DNA of 64,000 bases from positions 185,006 to 249,005 of the forward strand of contig NZ_SRHY01000003.1 of NCBI RefSeq assembly GCF_004565465.1. The letters are read 5' to 3'. The translations under genes were made by a program, and so were the position numbers. This document shows, piece by piece, positions 39,438 through 48,916 of the stretch; the stretch's first letter is position 1, and every line of letters starts with the position of its first letter. The notes under the pieces are model-generated. The model saw nothing but the letters and a program-made list of their open reading frames with translations. It was not told the DNA's origin and searched no databases. This DNA is from Lentibacillus salicampi (GTDB taxonomy: Bacteria > Bacillota > Bacilli > Bacillales > Amphibacillaceae).

Positions 39438-41252
39438 ATGCCTGAACAGGTATCTGAAGATGTTATTGAGGAAGTGCGCAAGACGAATGATATAGTCGAT
39501 GTCATTGGCGAATATATACAACTGAAAAAACAAGGACGGAATTATTTTGGTCTTTGTCCATTCCATGGTGAGAAAACACCATCGTTTTCCGTAGCTCAGG
39601 AAAAACAAATTTTTCATTGTTTTGGGTGCGGAAAAGGCGGAAACGTTTTGACATTCATCATGGAAATGGAACAGTATTCATTTTATGAAGCCTTAAGATT
39701 TCTTGCCGACAGAAGTGGTGTGCATTTGCCTGAGCTCGCTCAGCAGCAGACATCGTCCATTTCATTGGAAAATCAGAATTTGCTCGATGCTTCCGGGTGG
39801 GTCACCAAGCTTTACCATCATCTGCTCAGGTATACAAAAGACGGAAAAGAAGGTTATCAATACTTTCACGACCGCGGTATAACAGATGACACAATCGATG
39901 TGTTCCAACTGGGTTTTGCCCCGAATGTAAAAGACTTTACGGCAGAGTTTCTGCAAAAAAAAGGGTTTCATCAGCAGATACTTGTTAAGGCCGGGCTATT
40001 GTCATTAAACGAGGATAATACGATAACAGACAGGTTCCGTGGCAGGGTGATGTTTCCAATCCGCAATCACCTTGGAAAAACGATTGCCTTCGGGGGCAGA
40101 ACCATTTCAGATCAGGAGCCTAAGTATTTAAACAGTCCTGAAAGTGATTTGTTTCAGAAAGGGAGAATTCTTTACAATTTTGATTTGGCTAAAAAACACA
40201 TCCGTAAACAAAGTGAGGCCGTTTTATTTGAAGGCTATATGGATGTCATATCCGCTTATCAAGCCGGTGTGAAGAATGCTGTTGCCACGCTTGGGACATC
40301 GTTGACGGAATCGCAGGCAAGGCTGTTAAGACGGTATGTCGATACAGTCATTATCTGTTATGATGCTGATAAACCAGGAACTGACGCTGCGTATAAAGCA
40401 GCCGGGATGCTGCAAAAGGCAGGCTGTGAGGTCAAAATAGGCAATATGCGTGAGGATATGGATCCCGATGACTTTATAAAAGAATTCGGGGCTGAAGCCT
40501 TTCAACATCAGGTTATCAAATCGAGTCTGACCTTCACAAGTTTTTACATGAGGTATTTGAAAAAAAACTATAATCTTAGTCTTGAAGGAGATCGCATACA
40601 CTATATAGAAAAATTATTGGAACATCTCGCAACGATTGAAAGCTCTGTCGAACGGGAATATTATTTAAAAGAGGTTAGTGATTCATATAATGTATCAATG
40701 GATTCATTAATACAGGAAATTCAGGCTAACCGTGAAAAGATGGCACTTGTTGAGGATAAGAAAAATAAGAACAGATATACTAATAAAACATCTGTTCATC
40801 ATCATATAAAAAAACTACTGCCGGCGTTTCATAACGCAGAACGTCAGCTTCTTGCATATATGTTGCAAGATGCGGCTATTACTGATAGTGTGCAGGAGGA
40901 AATAGGTGTGTCCTTTAATATTGAAGAGCATAAAGTTGTTGCGACGCATTTATATGCCTTTTATGAAGAACATCAACAAGCTGATGTCAGTATGTTCGTA
41001 GAGATGCTGACAGATGACAGACTGAAACAATTGGTCACAGACATTGCGATGATTCCTGTGCATGACCATATACAAAGAGAGGAAATGAATGATTTAATAC
41101 GCGTGATTCGCGCTGAAAACAGTAATAAGAAGGACATTCAGTCATTAAAAGAGGAACAAAAACTGGCTGAGCAGCAAAACGACCCGATCAAGGCAGCCGA
41201 AATAGCCATGCAAATCATTGAGCTTCAAAAGCAATGGAAAAGTATAAACTGA
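39438..41252 (+). CDS. dnaG: DNA primase DnaG
   Basis: A 604-residue primase making RNA primers at the fork. The N-terminal CHC2 zinc domain shows CPFHGEKTPSFS and CFGCGKGG. The TOPRIM core has LFEGYMDV and the metal-binding ICYDADKPGTDA. The C-terminal helicase-binding domain covers about 450-604 and contacts DnaB/DnaC. ATG at 39438 follows GGTGG; ATG at 39426 is possible but badly placed. dnaG and sigA form the conserved macromolecular-synthesis pair. Confidence 0.96.
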   Translation: MPEQVSEDVIEEVRKTNDIVDVIGEYIQLKKQGRNYFGLCPFHGEKTPSFSVAQEKQIFHCFGCGKGGNVLTFIMEMEQYSFYEALRFLADRSGVHLPELAQQQTSSISLENQNLLDASGWVTKLYHHLLRYTKDGKEGYQYFHDRGITDDTIDVFQLGFAPNVKDFTAEFLQKKGFHQQILVKAGLLSLNEDNTITDRFRGRVMFPIRNHLGKTIAFGGRTISDQEPKYLNSPESDLFQKGRILYNFDLAKKHIRKQSEAVLFEGYMDVISAYQAGVKNAVATLGTSLTESQARLLRRYVDTVIICYDADKPGTDAAYKAAGMLQKAGCEVKIGNMREDMDPDDFIKEFGAEAFQHQVIKSSLTFTSFYMRYLKKNYNLSLEGDRIHYIEKLLEHLATIESSVEREYYLKEVSDSYNVSMDSLIQEIQANREKMALVEDKKNKNRYTNKTSVHHHIKKLLPAFHNAERQLLAYMLQDAAITDSVQEEIGVSFNIEEHKVVATHLYAFYEEHQQADVSMFVEMLTDDRLKQLVTDIAMIPVHDHIQREEMNDLIRVIRAENSNKKDIQSLKEEQKLAEQQNDPIKAAEIAMQIIELQKQWKSIN

Positions 41253-41276
41253 CTGTAGTTGGAAGGAGGGGGACTC

Positions 41277-42398
41277 ATGGCCGAAAATAAGCCTTCACAA
41301 ACAAAAGAAAATAACAGTGAACTGACACTCGAACAGGCAAAAGACCAGCTGCTTGAAATAGGTAAGAAGCGCGGGACACTGGCTTATGAAGAAATTGCTG
41401 ACCGTCTGTCGGCGTTTTCAATGGAATCCGAACAGATGGATGAGTTTTATGAGTACCTGACAGAGCAAGGTGTGGAAGTCATCGGGGATTCCGAGGAAGA
41501 TCCCAAGATGCAGGAGATTGCAAAAGAAGAGGAATTCGATCTGAATGACCTTAGTGTGCCGCTTGGTATCAAGATAAATGATCCTGTCCGCATGTATTTA
41601 AAGGAAATTGGCAGGGTGGATTTGTTATCAGCCGCTGAGGAAATTGAACTGGCCACACGGATTGAGAATGGTGATGAAGAAGCGAAAAAACGACTTTCAG
41701 AGGCGAATCTGCGTCTGGTTGTCAGTATTGCCAAGCGTTATGTCGGTCGGGGAATGTTGTTTCTTGATTTGATTCAGGAAGGGAACATGGGCTTAATTAA
41801 AGCTGTCGAAAAATTTGACTACCGGAAAGGCTTTAAATTTAGTACGTATGCTACATGGTGGATACGTCAGGCCATCACACGGGCAATAGCAGATCAGGCT
41901 CGAACGATCAGGATACCGGTTCATATGGTTGAAACGATCAACAAGCTTATTCGTGTCCAGCGGCAATTGCTGCAGGATTTGGGCAGAGAGCCAACCCCTG
42001 AAGAAATCGGAAAAGAAATGGAACTTTCACCTGACAAAGTCCGTGAAATTTTAAAAATAGCTCAAGAACCCGTTTCGCTGGAAACACCGATCGGTGAAGA
42101 AGATGATTCACACTTGGGTGATTTCATCGAAGACCAAGAGGCTGTGTCGCCTTCTGACCATGCTTCGTACGAATTGCTTAAAGAGCAACTGGAAGACGTT
42201 TTGGATACCCTTACCGACCGCGAAGAAAATGTGTTGCGTCTGCGCTTTGGTCTTGATGACGGCAGGACAAGAACGTTGGAGGAAGTCGGGAAAGTATTCG
42301 GCGTTACCAGGGAAAGGATCCGCCAGATTGAAGCAAAAGCGTTGCGGAAACTGAGACACCCCAGCCGAAGCAAACGACTGAAAGATTTTTTGGAATAA
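41277..42398 (+). CDS. sigA: RNA polymerase sigma factor SigA (RpoD)
   Basis: A 373-residue primary sigma factor. Region 1.1-like acidic N-terminus, then region 1.2 ([17 protein letters not shown]), region 2 ([20 protein letters not shown] and [19 protein letters not shown], -10 recognition), region 3, and region 4 with a helix-turn-helix ([20 protein letters not shown], -35 recognition). The ATG at 41277 follows AAGGAGGGGG; an in-frame ATG at 41259 precedes that site. The -35 and -10 boxes noted in this window are its expected targets. Confidence 0.98.
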   Translation: MAENKPSQTKENNSELTLEQAKDQLLEIGKKRGTLAYEEIADRLSAFSMESEQMDEFYEYLTEQGVEVIGDSEEDPKMQEIAKEEEFDLNDLSVPLGIKINDPVRMYLKEIGRVDLLSAAEEIELATRIENGDEEAKKRLSEANLRLVVSIAKRYVGRGMLFLDLIQEGNMGLIKAVEKFDYRKGFKFSTYATWWIRQAITRAIADQARTIRIPVHMVETINKLIRVQRQLLQDLGREPTPEEIGKEMELSPDKVREILKIAQEPVSLETPIGEEDDSHLGDFIEDQEAVSPSDHASYELLKEQLEDVLDTLTDREENVLRLRFGLDDGRTRTLEEVGKVFGVTRERIRQIEAKALRKLRHPSRSKRLKDFLE

Positions 42399-42405
42399 CG
42401 TATTT

Positions 42406-42442
42406 CAGTCATTGAACACAATTTTTTGGTGTGCAATGACTG
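42406..42442 (+). other. Hairpin after sigA
   Basis: CAGTCATTG (42406-42414) pairs with CAATGACTG (42434-42442), with inner CACA/TGTG pairing. The T run lies in the loop and not after the stem, so it may be an mRNA 3'-end structure more than a standard terminator. The remaining bases up to cccA show nothing clear. Confidence 0.5.
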
Positions 42443-42669
42443 CTGTACATAGTTTAGTGCAAGGCCGTATCAATTGTGAGTATGCACATTTTAAAATCGG
42501 AAGATGAAACAGTGAACCATAAATCGAGTCGAGAGCATCAAAGGCCTTATTATGCATTGTTCTATAAAATGTCACATCTTTTTCCTTTAATCTAAACTGT
42601 TTTTCGAGTAAACTGTATACAGGTATGCTATTAACTTCAGTGAAGGAATATACATAAGGAGGAACTACG

Positions 42670-43089
42670 ATGGGTAAAAATGCGGTCATACCTTACGCTT
42701 TAATTGCTGGTATAGGGATACTATTAGTAATTGTTGTATCATTTGTTGGTTTAAATCAGCAGAAAGCTATTCAAGAAGAAGAAAACGGCGGGGAGCAAAG
42801 TGAACAGCAGGAAGGTGACTCCGGCGGCGGGGAATCTGGAGGTGAATCCGACGGCGGAGAAACGGCCGCAAACGGTGAAGAGGTCTTCCAGAATAACTGT
42901 GCGCAATGTCATGGGCAAGACTTGTCGGGCGGTGCCGGGCCAGCTCTGGACGCTGTCGGAGGCAAGTATTCAAAAGACGAAATTAAGCAAATTATAGCAG
43001 ATGGGTTTCCTGATGCCGGAATGCCTCCCGGACTGATCCAGGGCGAAGATGCGGATGCTGTAGCGCAATGGCTTTCTGAGCAGAAGTAA
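42670..43089 (+). CDS. cccA: Membrane-anchored cytochrome c-550
   Basis: A 139-residue small cytochrome c. One N-terminal transmembrane anchor ([20 protein letters not shown]) leads to a Glu/Gly/Ser-rich linker and then the haem domain. CAQCH (C-x-x-C-H) binds haem covalently, and the Met in DAGMPPG is the likely sixth ligand. It passes electrons to a terminal oxidase outside the membrane. GGAGGAAC precedes the ATG. It follows sigA as in B. subtilis and ends in a terminator. Confidence 0.94.
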   Translation: MGKNAVIPYALIAGIGILLVIVVSFVGLNQQKAIQEEENGGEQSEQQEGDSGGGESGGESDGGETAANGEEVFQNNCAQCHGQDLSGGAGPALDAVGGKYSKDEIKQIIADGFPDAGMPPGLIQGEDADAVAQWLSEQK

Positions 43090-43114
43090 CAAAGATATGA
43101 ACAACGATAACGCT

Positions 43115-43156
43115 AAAGAGTAAGCTTACTGGACAGACAGCAGGCTTACTCTTTTA
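43115..43156 (+). terminator. Intrinsic terminator after cccA
   Basis: AAAGAGTAAGC (43115-43125) pairs with GCTTACTCTTT (43144-43154), followed by T. Confidence 0.75.
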
Positions 43157-43197
43157 TACTATTTTCAAGAAACACAGGAACATATAAGGGGATTGAC

Positions 43198-43911
43198 ATG
43201 AGCAACCATTTAAGACTTTCCAAACGTCTGGAAAAAGTAGCATCATTTATAACACAAGGTGTTCAATTTGCGGATATCGGTTCAGACCATGCGCATCTTC
43301 CTTGTTATGTGTGCCTGCACGATGAAGATGCATACGCGATAGCCGGTGAAGTGAACGAAGGACCTTTCCGAAGTGCACGGGAAAACATCAGCCGTCATGG
43401 TTTATCTGATCGGGTAGATGTGCGGCTCGGAGATGGGTTGCAGGTTTTGCAGAATGGAGAAGTTGCATTAATTGTCATAGCAGGAATGGGAGGCTCCCTG
43501 ATCAAAACCATTTTAGATGAGGGGAAAGACCGCCTTAGCAATGTTGAAAAGATCATTGCACAGCCTAATATTGGTGAACACAATGTACGTCGTTGGCTCT
43601 ATAGCCATGGCTATGAGGTTACGAACGAGGTGATGGTTGCAGAGAACGGGCATATTTATGAAATAATTGTGGGGGACAAAAGAGCTGATGGACAGAAGCT
43701 GACTGAAAAGCAGCTACTGTTTGGCCCACATTTACTGAATCAAAAGCCGAAACTTTTTTACCAAAAATGGACACATGAATATGATAACCGAAAGCGGACA
43801 GTGGAACAGATGAAGAATGCTAAATCACCGGATGATAAAAAAATAGCCGCATTTACTGAAGAGTTAACGTGGATAGGGGAGGTTTTAGGCAATGACAACG
43901 ATTGTTCGTAA
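43198..43911 (+). CDS. trmK: tRNA (adenine22-N1)-methyltransferase TrmK
   Basis: A 237-residue class I methyltransferase that makes m1A22 in tRNA. Motif I is FADIGSDHAHLP (about 23-34), followed by AIAGEVNEGP and IAGMGGSLI (about 98-106), all typical of TrmK/YqfN. The C-terminus is a coiled-coil-like tail. AAGGGG precedes the ATG. It overlaps yqfO by 20 bases, as is usual in Bacilli. Confidence 0.94.
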   Translation: MSNHLRLSKRLEKVASFITQGVQFADIGSDHAHLPCYVCLHDEDAYAIAGEVNEGPFRSARENISRHGLSDRVDVRLGDGLQVLQNGEVALIVIAGMGGSLIKTILDEGKDRLSNVEKIIAQPNIGEHNVRRWLYSHGYEVTNEVMVAENGHIYEIIVGDKRADGQKLTEKQLLFGPHLLNQKPKLFYQKWTHEYDNRKRTVEQMKNAKSPDDKKIAAFTEELTWIGEVLGNDNDCS

Positions 43912-45007
43912 CGCGGATATCTTTAAGGCAATGGAAACATGGGCACCTAAACATTTGGCTTATGACTGGGATCATATCGGCTTGCAAATTGGTTCATTTC
44001 ATCAGCCTGTCAAAAAGGTTATGGTGACACTGGATGTACTGGAATCAACCGCCGACGAAGCGATTGAAAAAAACGTGGATCTAATTATTGCGCACCACCC
44101 ATTACTATTTAAATCGATGCAGCACGTCAATGTAGATACAGCAAAAGGACGCACGATCCGAAAACTCCTGCAGCATGATATTACGGTGTATGCGGCTCAT
44201 ACAAACCTGGATGCTGCAAATGGGGGTGTGAACGATATGCTTTGCGATAGGCTGGGTATTGGAGATCGGAAAATATTGGATGTCAGTCATACGGAAAAAT
44301 TGGTTAAACTGGCTGTGTTTGTGCCAGTAACACACGCTGAACAAGTGCGGAATGCCATAAGTGAAAAAGGCGCGGGGCATATCGGGGATTATAGTCACTG
44401 CACTTTCCAGACAACCGGACAGGGGACCTTTAAGCCATTGGATGGGACGGACCCCTATATTGGCACTCATGGAAAATTAGCATTTGTTGATGAGGTTAAA
44501 ATCGAAACTATTTTGCCAGCGTCAAAACTTCCCCCGGTATTGGAAGCCATGATCACCGCCCATCCATACGAAGAAGCAGCTTATGATATTTATCCGGTTG
44601 AAAACAGCGGTACAGTGTATGGTGTAGGACGGATAGGCAAGCTGGATCAAAAGCTGACACTTGAAGCATTGTGTGAACATGTTAAAACAGCACTGAATGT
44701 CCCACATGTTCGGGTTACCGGAGAATTGGCTAAAGAAGTCCAAAAAGTTGCTGTATTAGGCGGCAGTGGTGAAAAGTATATTCATAAGGCCAAACAAATG
44801 GGTGCTGATGTCTATATTACCGGTGATATGACATTCCACGCAGCTCAGGATGCAGAAGCCATGGGGTTGTCCGTGATTGACCCCGGCCACCATATTGAAA
44901 CAATAATGAAAGGATACACCAAGGCGTATCTGGAAGATTGTTTTACATCTGATGCATTTGAAATCATAGTATCCAATACCAATACGGAACCATTTCAATT
45001 TATTTGA
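43892..45007 (+). CDS. yqfO: Nif3-like dinuclear metal protein YqfO
   Basis: A 371-residue NIF3/DUF34 protein. His clusters for two metal ions are seen in IIAHHPLLFK and AAHTNLDAANGG near the N-terminus and DPGHHIET near the C-terminus. A PII/CutA-like insertion occupies about 135-235 (VPVTHAEQVRNAISEKGAGH). The family has been annotated as GTP cyclohydrolase I type 2, but the function is not settled. It overlaps trmK. Confidence 0.92.
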   Translation: MTTIVRNADIFKAMETWAPKHLAYDWDHIGLQIGSFHQPVKKVMVTLDVLESTADEAIEKNVDLIIAHHPLLFKSMQHVNVDTAKGRTIRKLLQHDITVYAAHTNLDAANGGVNDMLCDRLGIGDRKILDVSHTEKLVKLAVFVPVTHAEQVRNAISEKGAGHIGDYSHCTFQTTGQGTFKPLDGTDPYIGTHGKLAFVDEVKIETILPASKLPPVLEAMITAHPYEEAAYDIYPVENSGTVYGVGRIGKLDQKLTLEALCEHVKTALNVPHVRVTGELAKEVQKVAVLGGSGEKYIHKAKQMGADVYITGDMTFHAAQDAEAMGLSVIDPGHHIETIMKGYTKAYLEDCFTSDAFEIIVSNTNTEPFQFI

Positions 45008-45048
45008 TGCATAACGTGTTAAATGCGTTTATAATAAAGTAATATGGT

Positions 45049-45076
45049 ATTCAGCGGGGTGGTTTTGTCGCTGAAT
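45049..45076 (+). other. Hairpin in the cshB leader
   Basis: ATTCAGCG (45049-45056) pairs with CGCTGAAT (45069-45076), 8 bp with a 12-base loop, without a T run. It lies about 115 bases before the cshB start. Confidence 0.45.
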
Positions 45077-45092
45077 GTAAGTAGAATTGATT

Positions 45093-45130
45093 CGGGCAAG
45101 CTGCCGTCATTCGGTGGGTTACTGTCCGTT
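45093..45130 (-). repeat. Dispersed family-A unit (inverted) in the cshB leader
   Basis: AAGCTGCCGTCATTCGG and GGGTTACTGTCC are the inverse of the unit at 58.51-58.55 kb (GGACAGTAACCC ... CGGCAGCT). One outer part is deleted relative to that unit. Confidence 0.6.
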
Positions 45131-45189
45131 TGAATACAGCAGTATGAGACAAAAACTAATTTTTGCACCAATTAAAGGAGTCCAGCAAT

Positions 45190-46503
45190 ATGGATAATCA
45201 ATTCAGCGCGTTTCCGTTTCAGCCCGTTATGACGAATGTCATTGATCGATTAAATTTTCATGAACCAACAGCTATACAGAAGCAAGTAATACCGGCTGTA
45301 TTAAAAGGAACTAGTGTTATTGGGCAATCGCACACAGGCTCCGGTAAAACACACGCATATTTATTGCCTTTATTGAACCGTATTGATGCCAATAAGCGTG
45401 AAGTTCAATGCGTGATAACCGCACCGACTCGGGAGCTGGCAACGCAAATCCATGAAAAAGTCCGTCATATGATTGATTATGCCGGCATGAATGGCACTTG
45501 GCATGCTAAATTGCTTGTTGGTGGGACAGATAAGCAAAAAATGATCGAGAAATTGAAGACGCCGCCACATATTATTGTTGGTACACCTGGACGGGTCCTT
45601 GATTTGGTAAAGGAAGAAGCTGTTTCAATTTATGCCGCATCTGCTTTTGTGATTGATGAGGCTGACCTGATGCTCGAATTGGGATTTATCCATGACGTTG
45701 ATCAATTGCTTGTCCGATCAAAAAGAGATATTCAAATCCTTGCCTTCTCGGCTACAATTCCGCAGCAGCTGGAGCATTTTTACCGGAAATATCTTAAAAA
45801 CCCACTGCATGTTAAAATTGATGATAAGTTGTCTCCGGAAACGCTCGAGCATCGTTTGATTCCGCTCAAACACCGGAAGGCATCCGATATTATTGTAGAT
45901 ATCTCGAAAATAATACAGCCTTATTTAGCTATCATTTTTGCAAACGGAAAAGAGACCGCTGATGCATTAGCTCTTACACTGCAGCAAAAAGGACTTGATG
46001 TGGGAATTATTCATGGCGGTCTGGCTCCAAGGGAGAGAAAAAGGACGCTCAAGGAGATTCAAAACCTCCGCTATCAGTATATTGTTGCCACCGATCTCGC
46101 TTCACGAGGAATCGATATTAAAGGGGTCAGCCATGTCATCAATGCCCAATTGCCGAAAGAGGAAGATTTCTATGTACACCGTGCCGGCAGAACAGCACGG
46201 GCCGGACTGGAAGGGACCGTTATCAGTTTATACGGCGAACACGATACTCCGCTGATTGAAAAATTGCAGCAAAAAGGTCTGACATTTACATTCTGGGACG
46301 TAAAAAACGGCGAATGGAAAGAAACCAAATCATGGAATGCGCGCAATCAGCGCAGAAAAACCACCAGTAATGCTGATTCTGAAGCATGGAAAAAAGTTAA
46401 AAAAACAAAGAAAGTAAAACCGGGATATAAGAAAAAGATGAAGAAACAGCAGGAAAAAAACAAGAAACAAATGATACAAAAACCAAATAAAAAACGAAAA
46501 TAA
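45190..46503 (+). CDS. cshB: DEAD-box RNA helicase CshB
   Basis: A 437-residue ATP-dependent RNA helicase. Q motif PTAIQKQVIPA, motif I SHTGSGKT, Ia PTRELA, II VIDEADL (DEAD), III SAT and VI HRAGRTARAG are all present. The tail is extremely basic (KKVKKTKKVKPGYKKKMKKQ), fitting CshB/YqfR, which acts at low temperature and binds ribosomal RNA. The ATG at 45190 follows AAAGGAG; the ATG at 45163 lies before that site. The leader carries a hairpin and a dispersed repeat. nfo follows. Confidence 0.95.
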   Translation: MDNQFSAFPFQPVMTNVIDRLNFHEPTAIQKQVIPAVLKGTSVIGQSHTGSGKTHAYLLPLLNRIDANKREVQCVITAPTRELATQIHEKVRHMIDYAGMNGTWHAKLLVGGTDKQKMIEKLKTPPHIIVGTPGRVLDLVKEEAVSIYAASAFVIDEADLMLELGFIHDVDQLLVRSKRDIQILAFSATIPQQLEHFYRKYLKNPLHVKIDDKLSPETLEHRLIPLKHRKASDIIVDISKIIQPYLAIIFANGKETADALALTLQQKGLDVGIIHGGLAPRERKRTLKEIQNLRYQYIVATDLASRGIDIKGVSHVINAQLPKEEDFYVHRAGRTARAGLEGTVISLYGEHDTPLIEKLQQKGLTFTFWDVKNGEWKETKSWNARNQRRKTTSNADSEAWKKVKKTKKVKPGYKKKMKKQQEKNKKQMIQKPNKKRK

Positions 46504-46518
46504 TGTTGGGGTGAGGAT

Positions 46519-47412
46519 ATGTTAAAAATCGGATCACATGTATCGATGAGCGGGAAAAAGATGTTACAGGGATCAAGTGAGCAAGCAGCTTCATATGATG
46601 CCAACGTCTTTATGATTTATACAGGCGCACCACAGAACACGAGACGGAAGGCAATCGAGGAATTAAATATTGAAGCCGGCAGGGAACATATGAAGGAACA
46701 TGGTATCATGGATATCGTAGTCCACGCGCCGTACATTATCAATATTGGCAACACGACGAAGCCTGAAACGTTTAATTTGGGGGTCAACTTTTTACGGAAT
46801 GAGATTGAGCGAACCGCGGCAATTGGAGCGAAACAAATTGTTCTCCATCCGGGTTCACATGTCGGTGCTGGTGCGGATAAAGGAATTGAGCAGATTATTG
46901 AGGGATTGGACGAAGTGCTCGATAAAGAACAGGATGTCCAGATCGCACTTGAAACGATGGCCGGAAAAGGATCGGAAATCGGGCGGACGTTTGATGAACT
47001 CGCCAGGATTTTTGACGGGGTAACCCATAATGAAAAGCTGTCTGTCTGTCTGGATACCTGCCATATTCATGACGGTGGTTACGATGTTGTCAATGACTTT
47101 GACGGTGTATTGAATCAATTTGATAAAATTATCGGAATGGACCGCTTGAAAGTTGTCCATGTCAATGACAGCAAAAATGAACAAGGCGCTCATAAAGACC
47201 GTCATGAAAATATTGGCTTTGGCCACATCGGATTTGATCCGCTTCACTATGTAATCAAGCATCCTCAATTGGAGGCATTGCCAAAAATTCTGGAAACACC
47301 TTTCGTTGGTGAGGATAAGAAAAACAAAAAGCCACCATACAAATTTGAAATTGACATGATTAAAAACGGTGAATTTGAAGCAGACTTGAAAGAAAAAATC
47401 ATGAATCAGTAA
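46519..47412 (+). CDS. nfo: Endonuclease IV (AP endonuclease)
   Basis: A 297-residue family-2 AP endonuclease for base excision repair. Zinc-site motifs follow in order: [55 protein letters not shown] and ILETPF. Length and spacing are typical of the TIM-barrel Nfo/YqfS enzyme, which is made in the forespore in B. subtilis. A clear terminator follows. Confidence 0.96.
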   Translation: MLKIGSHVSMSGKKMLQGSSEQAASYDANVFMIYTGAPQNTRRKAIEELNIEAGREHMKEHGIMDIVVHAPYIINIGNTTKPETFNLGVNFLRNEIERTAAIGAKQIVLHPGSHVGAGADKGIEQIIEGLDEVLDKEQDVQIALETMAGKGSEIGRTFDELARIFDGVTHNEKLSVCLDTCHIHDGGYDVVNDFDGVLNQFDKIIGMDRLKVVHVNDSKNEQGAHKDRHENIGFGHIGFDPLHYVIKHPQLEALPKILETPFVGEDKKNKKPPYKFEIDMIKNGEFEADLKEKIMNQ

Positions 47413-47418
47413 CGAATC

Positions 47419-47450
47419 AAGGAATAACGGTTTGCGCGTTATTCCTTTTT
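47419..47450 (+). terminator. Intrinsic terminator after nfo
   Basis: AAGGAATAACG (47419-47429) pairs with CGTTATTCCTT (47437-47447), followed by T. Confidence 0.85.
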
Positions 47451-47543
47451 ACTTCGTCAGGCTTTATTACTGACTGTTGTTCAGACACGTGTGCAGAACC
47501 GCGTCTGGTGCTTCAATCAATGCATATCCGCCGTCAAATACAA

Positions 47544-47828
47544 TTACTTAAAATACCCCTCCAGTCCGTACGATTTAATGATTTCCTGGAATAAGGTTTG
47601 AGCCTTGTTGGATGTTTCCTGGTCAGTTATCCGTGCAAGGTCTTTAAACATTTTGTCACGATAGGCTGGATCAAATGGTTCGATTGGGTTTTGTCGTAAA
47701 TATGCTGTGATTTCATTTGCCTGTTTTTTGGTGATGGAAAAATGATATTGGTGTGCATAATGAAGCAATTCATCGGGAGAGAGCTTTCTTAGTTTTTTGG
47801 TGACCAGTTGTTTAATGAATGTGGACAT
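47544..47828 (-). CDS. yqfT: DUF2624 family protein (YqfT)
   Basis: A 94-residue soluble, helical protein. It begins MSTFIKQLVTKKLRKLSPDEL and has ITKKQANEITAYLR, fitting the DUF2624 (YqfT) pattern of N-terminal helix pairs. No catalytic residues are evident and no function is known. On the minus strand, AAGGAGC precedes the start codon. In B. subtilis yqfT also follows nfo (yqfS). The zur gene that is nearby in B. subtilis is missing here. Confidence 0.82.
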   Translation of the reverse strand: MSTFIKQLVTKKLRKLSPDELLHYAHQYHFSITKKQANEITAYLRQNPIEPFDPAYRDKMFKDLARITDQETSNKAQTLFQEIIKSYGLEGYFK

Positions 47829-47992
47829 AAGTCTGCTCCTTAAATAAGATTATGGTGTTTCAGTATATGCCCGGATGCCGAAAAAATTATCTTGTACCTG
47901 AAAAAGCCATTCCATTAACTACCAGCTGTATAATTGTCATCCATCCATAAACTATAGACGCACCTCATTTTAAGAAAGAGAGGGTCTTGCTG

Positions 47993-48403
47993 ATGGATGA
48001 AAATGATCGCCGTCTGGATAGTTCGGAGAATGGCCCAAAGCTGGAGGAACAACCGGACACTGATGATATGGTTGCGACCAACTTTGATGGAGACCAGTCA
48101 CGCGTGGAAGACATCCAAAGTCGACGGGACGAGGAATTAGCCTCAGAAATGACTGCGGATGATATTGACGAGCCAGTTCATTCAGGTGAAGAAGATGGCG
48201 CACAGGCAACCAGTGCTTTTGGGTGGATTGCCGTGGCGTTATCCATTATCTCGTATTTTGCGATGCCGATTATTCTTGGTGGTGCAGGGATAGTAATGGG
48301 ATTTGTATCAAGAAACCGTGGTGCAGAAACGCTTGGTAACACGGCTATTATTGCAGGTGCCATTTCCATTCTCATCACATTGTTTGTGCTTCCGTTTGTA
48401 TAG
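47993..48403 (+). CDS. yqfX: Two-helix membrane protein, YqfX-like
   Basis: A 136-residue protein. The N-terminal 75 residues are polar and acidic (DDMVATNFDGDQSRVEDIQS). Two transmembrane segments follow (WIAVALSIISYFAMPIILGG and NTAIIAGAISILITLFVL), joined by GIVMGFVSRNRGAETLG, the conserved Gly-rich turn of YqfX/DUF4190-like proteins. The ATG at 47993 has GAGAGGG upstream; TTG at 47987 is less likely. Function is unknown. A strong terminator follows. Confidence 0.78.
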   Translation: MDENDRRLDSSENGPKLEEQPDTDDMVATNFDGDQSRVEDIQSRRDEELASEMTADDIDEPVHSGEEDGAQATSAFGWIAVALSIISYFAMPIILGGAGIVMGFVSRNRGAETLGNTAIIAGAISILITLFVLPFV

Positions 48404-48405
48404 CG

Positions 48406-48434
48406 AAAAAGGGCTGAATTATTCAGCCCTTTTT
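48406..48434. terminator. Terminator after yqfX
   Basis: A 13-bp perfect stem (AAAAAGGGCTGAA 48406-48418, TTCAGCCCTTTTT 48422-48434) with a 3-base loop. It can act on both strands, also ending the convergent yqfZ transcript. Confidence 0.92.
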
Positions 48435-48506
48435 ACGTAGCAAAACCCGCCACTGCAAATTCTTGCTTAAGCTTTCCGGGGGTGAACAAGGTGCCCCACG
48501 CTTTTC

Positions 48507-48839
48507 TTAGTTATATAAAGGAAAATAATAATAGGTCCCTGATTTGATATGCAATGGTTCCACATGAGGATTCAATGCTTTGAAATCCGTTTGAATTTGT
48601 GAAATATCCAATGGCCTGTTAGACTGATCATTTAATTTTTCTACAATGGATAAGACAGTATCGCCCTCATTTACCTTTACTTTAATGGCCGTTAATGTTT
48701 CCTGCTCCAGCGTACGGTTGTCCTGCTTTTGTGGGTTTGGATTGGAATTCAATGGTGTCCCTGCGGTTAAATCCTGATAGATGCTGACTAAAAATAGAAC
48801 TGCAAAAATATATATAAGCAATTTTTTTATTGAATTCAT
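48507..48839 (-). CDS. yqfZ: YqfZ-like LysM-type protein
   Basis: A 110-residue protein with a hydrophobic N-terminus (KKLLIYIFAVLFLVSIY), which is a membrane anchor or signal, a short linker, and a LysM-like region (KVNEGDTVLSIVEKLND to YYYFPLYN). It matches the design of B. subtilis YqfZ. In B. subtilis ispG lies between yqfX and yqfZ; here ispG is absent, so it must be elsewhere in the genome if present. AAGGGGG precedes the start. Confidence 0.75.
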   Translation of the reverse strand: MNSIKKLLIYIFAVLFLVSIYQDLTAGTPLNSNPNPQKQDNRTLEQETLTAIKVKVNEGDTVLSIVEKLNDQSNRPLDISQIQTDFKALNPHVEPLHIKSGTYYYFPLYN

Positions 48840-48916
48840 ACTTTTTTGCCCCCTTAAATGAAACCAAAACCGTAAAAAATCCGTATAATAAGGGTAAGGG
48901 AATGGGGGGAATGATC

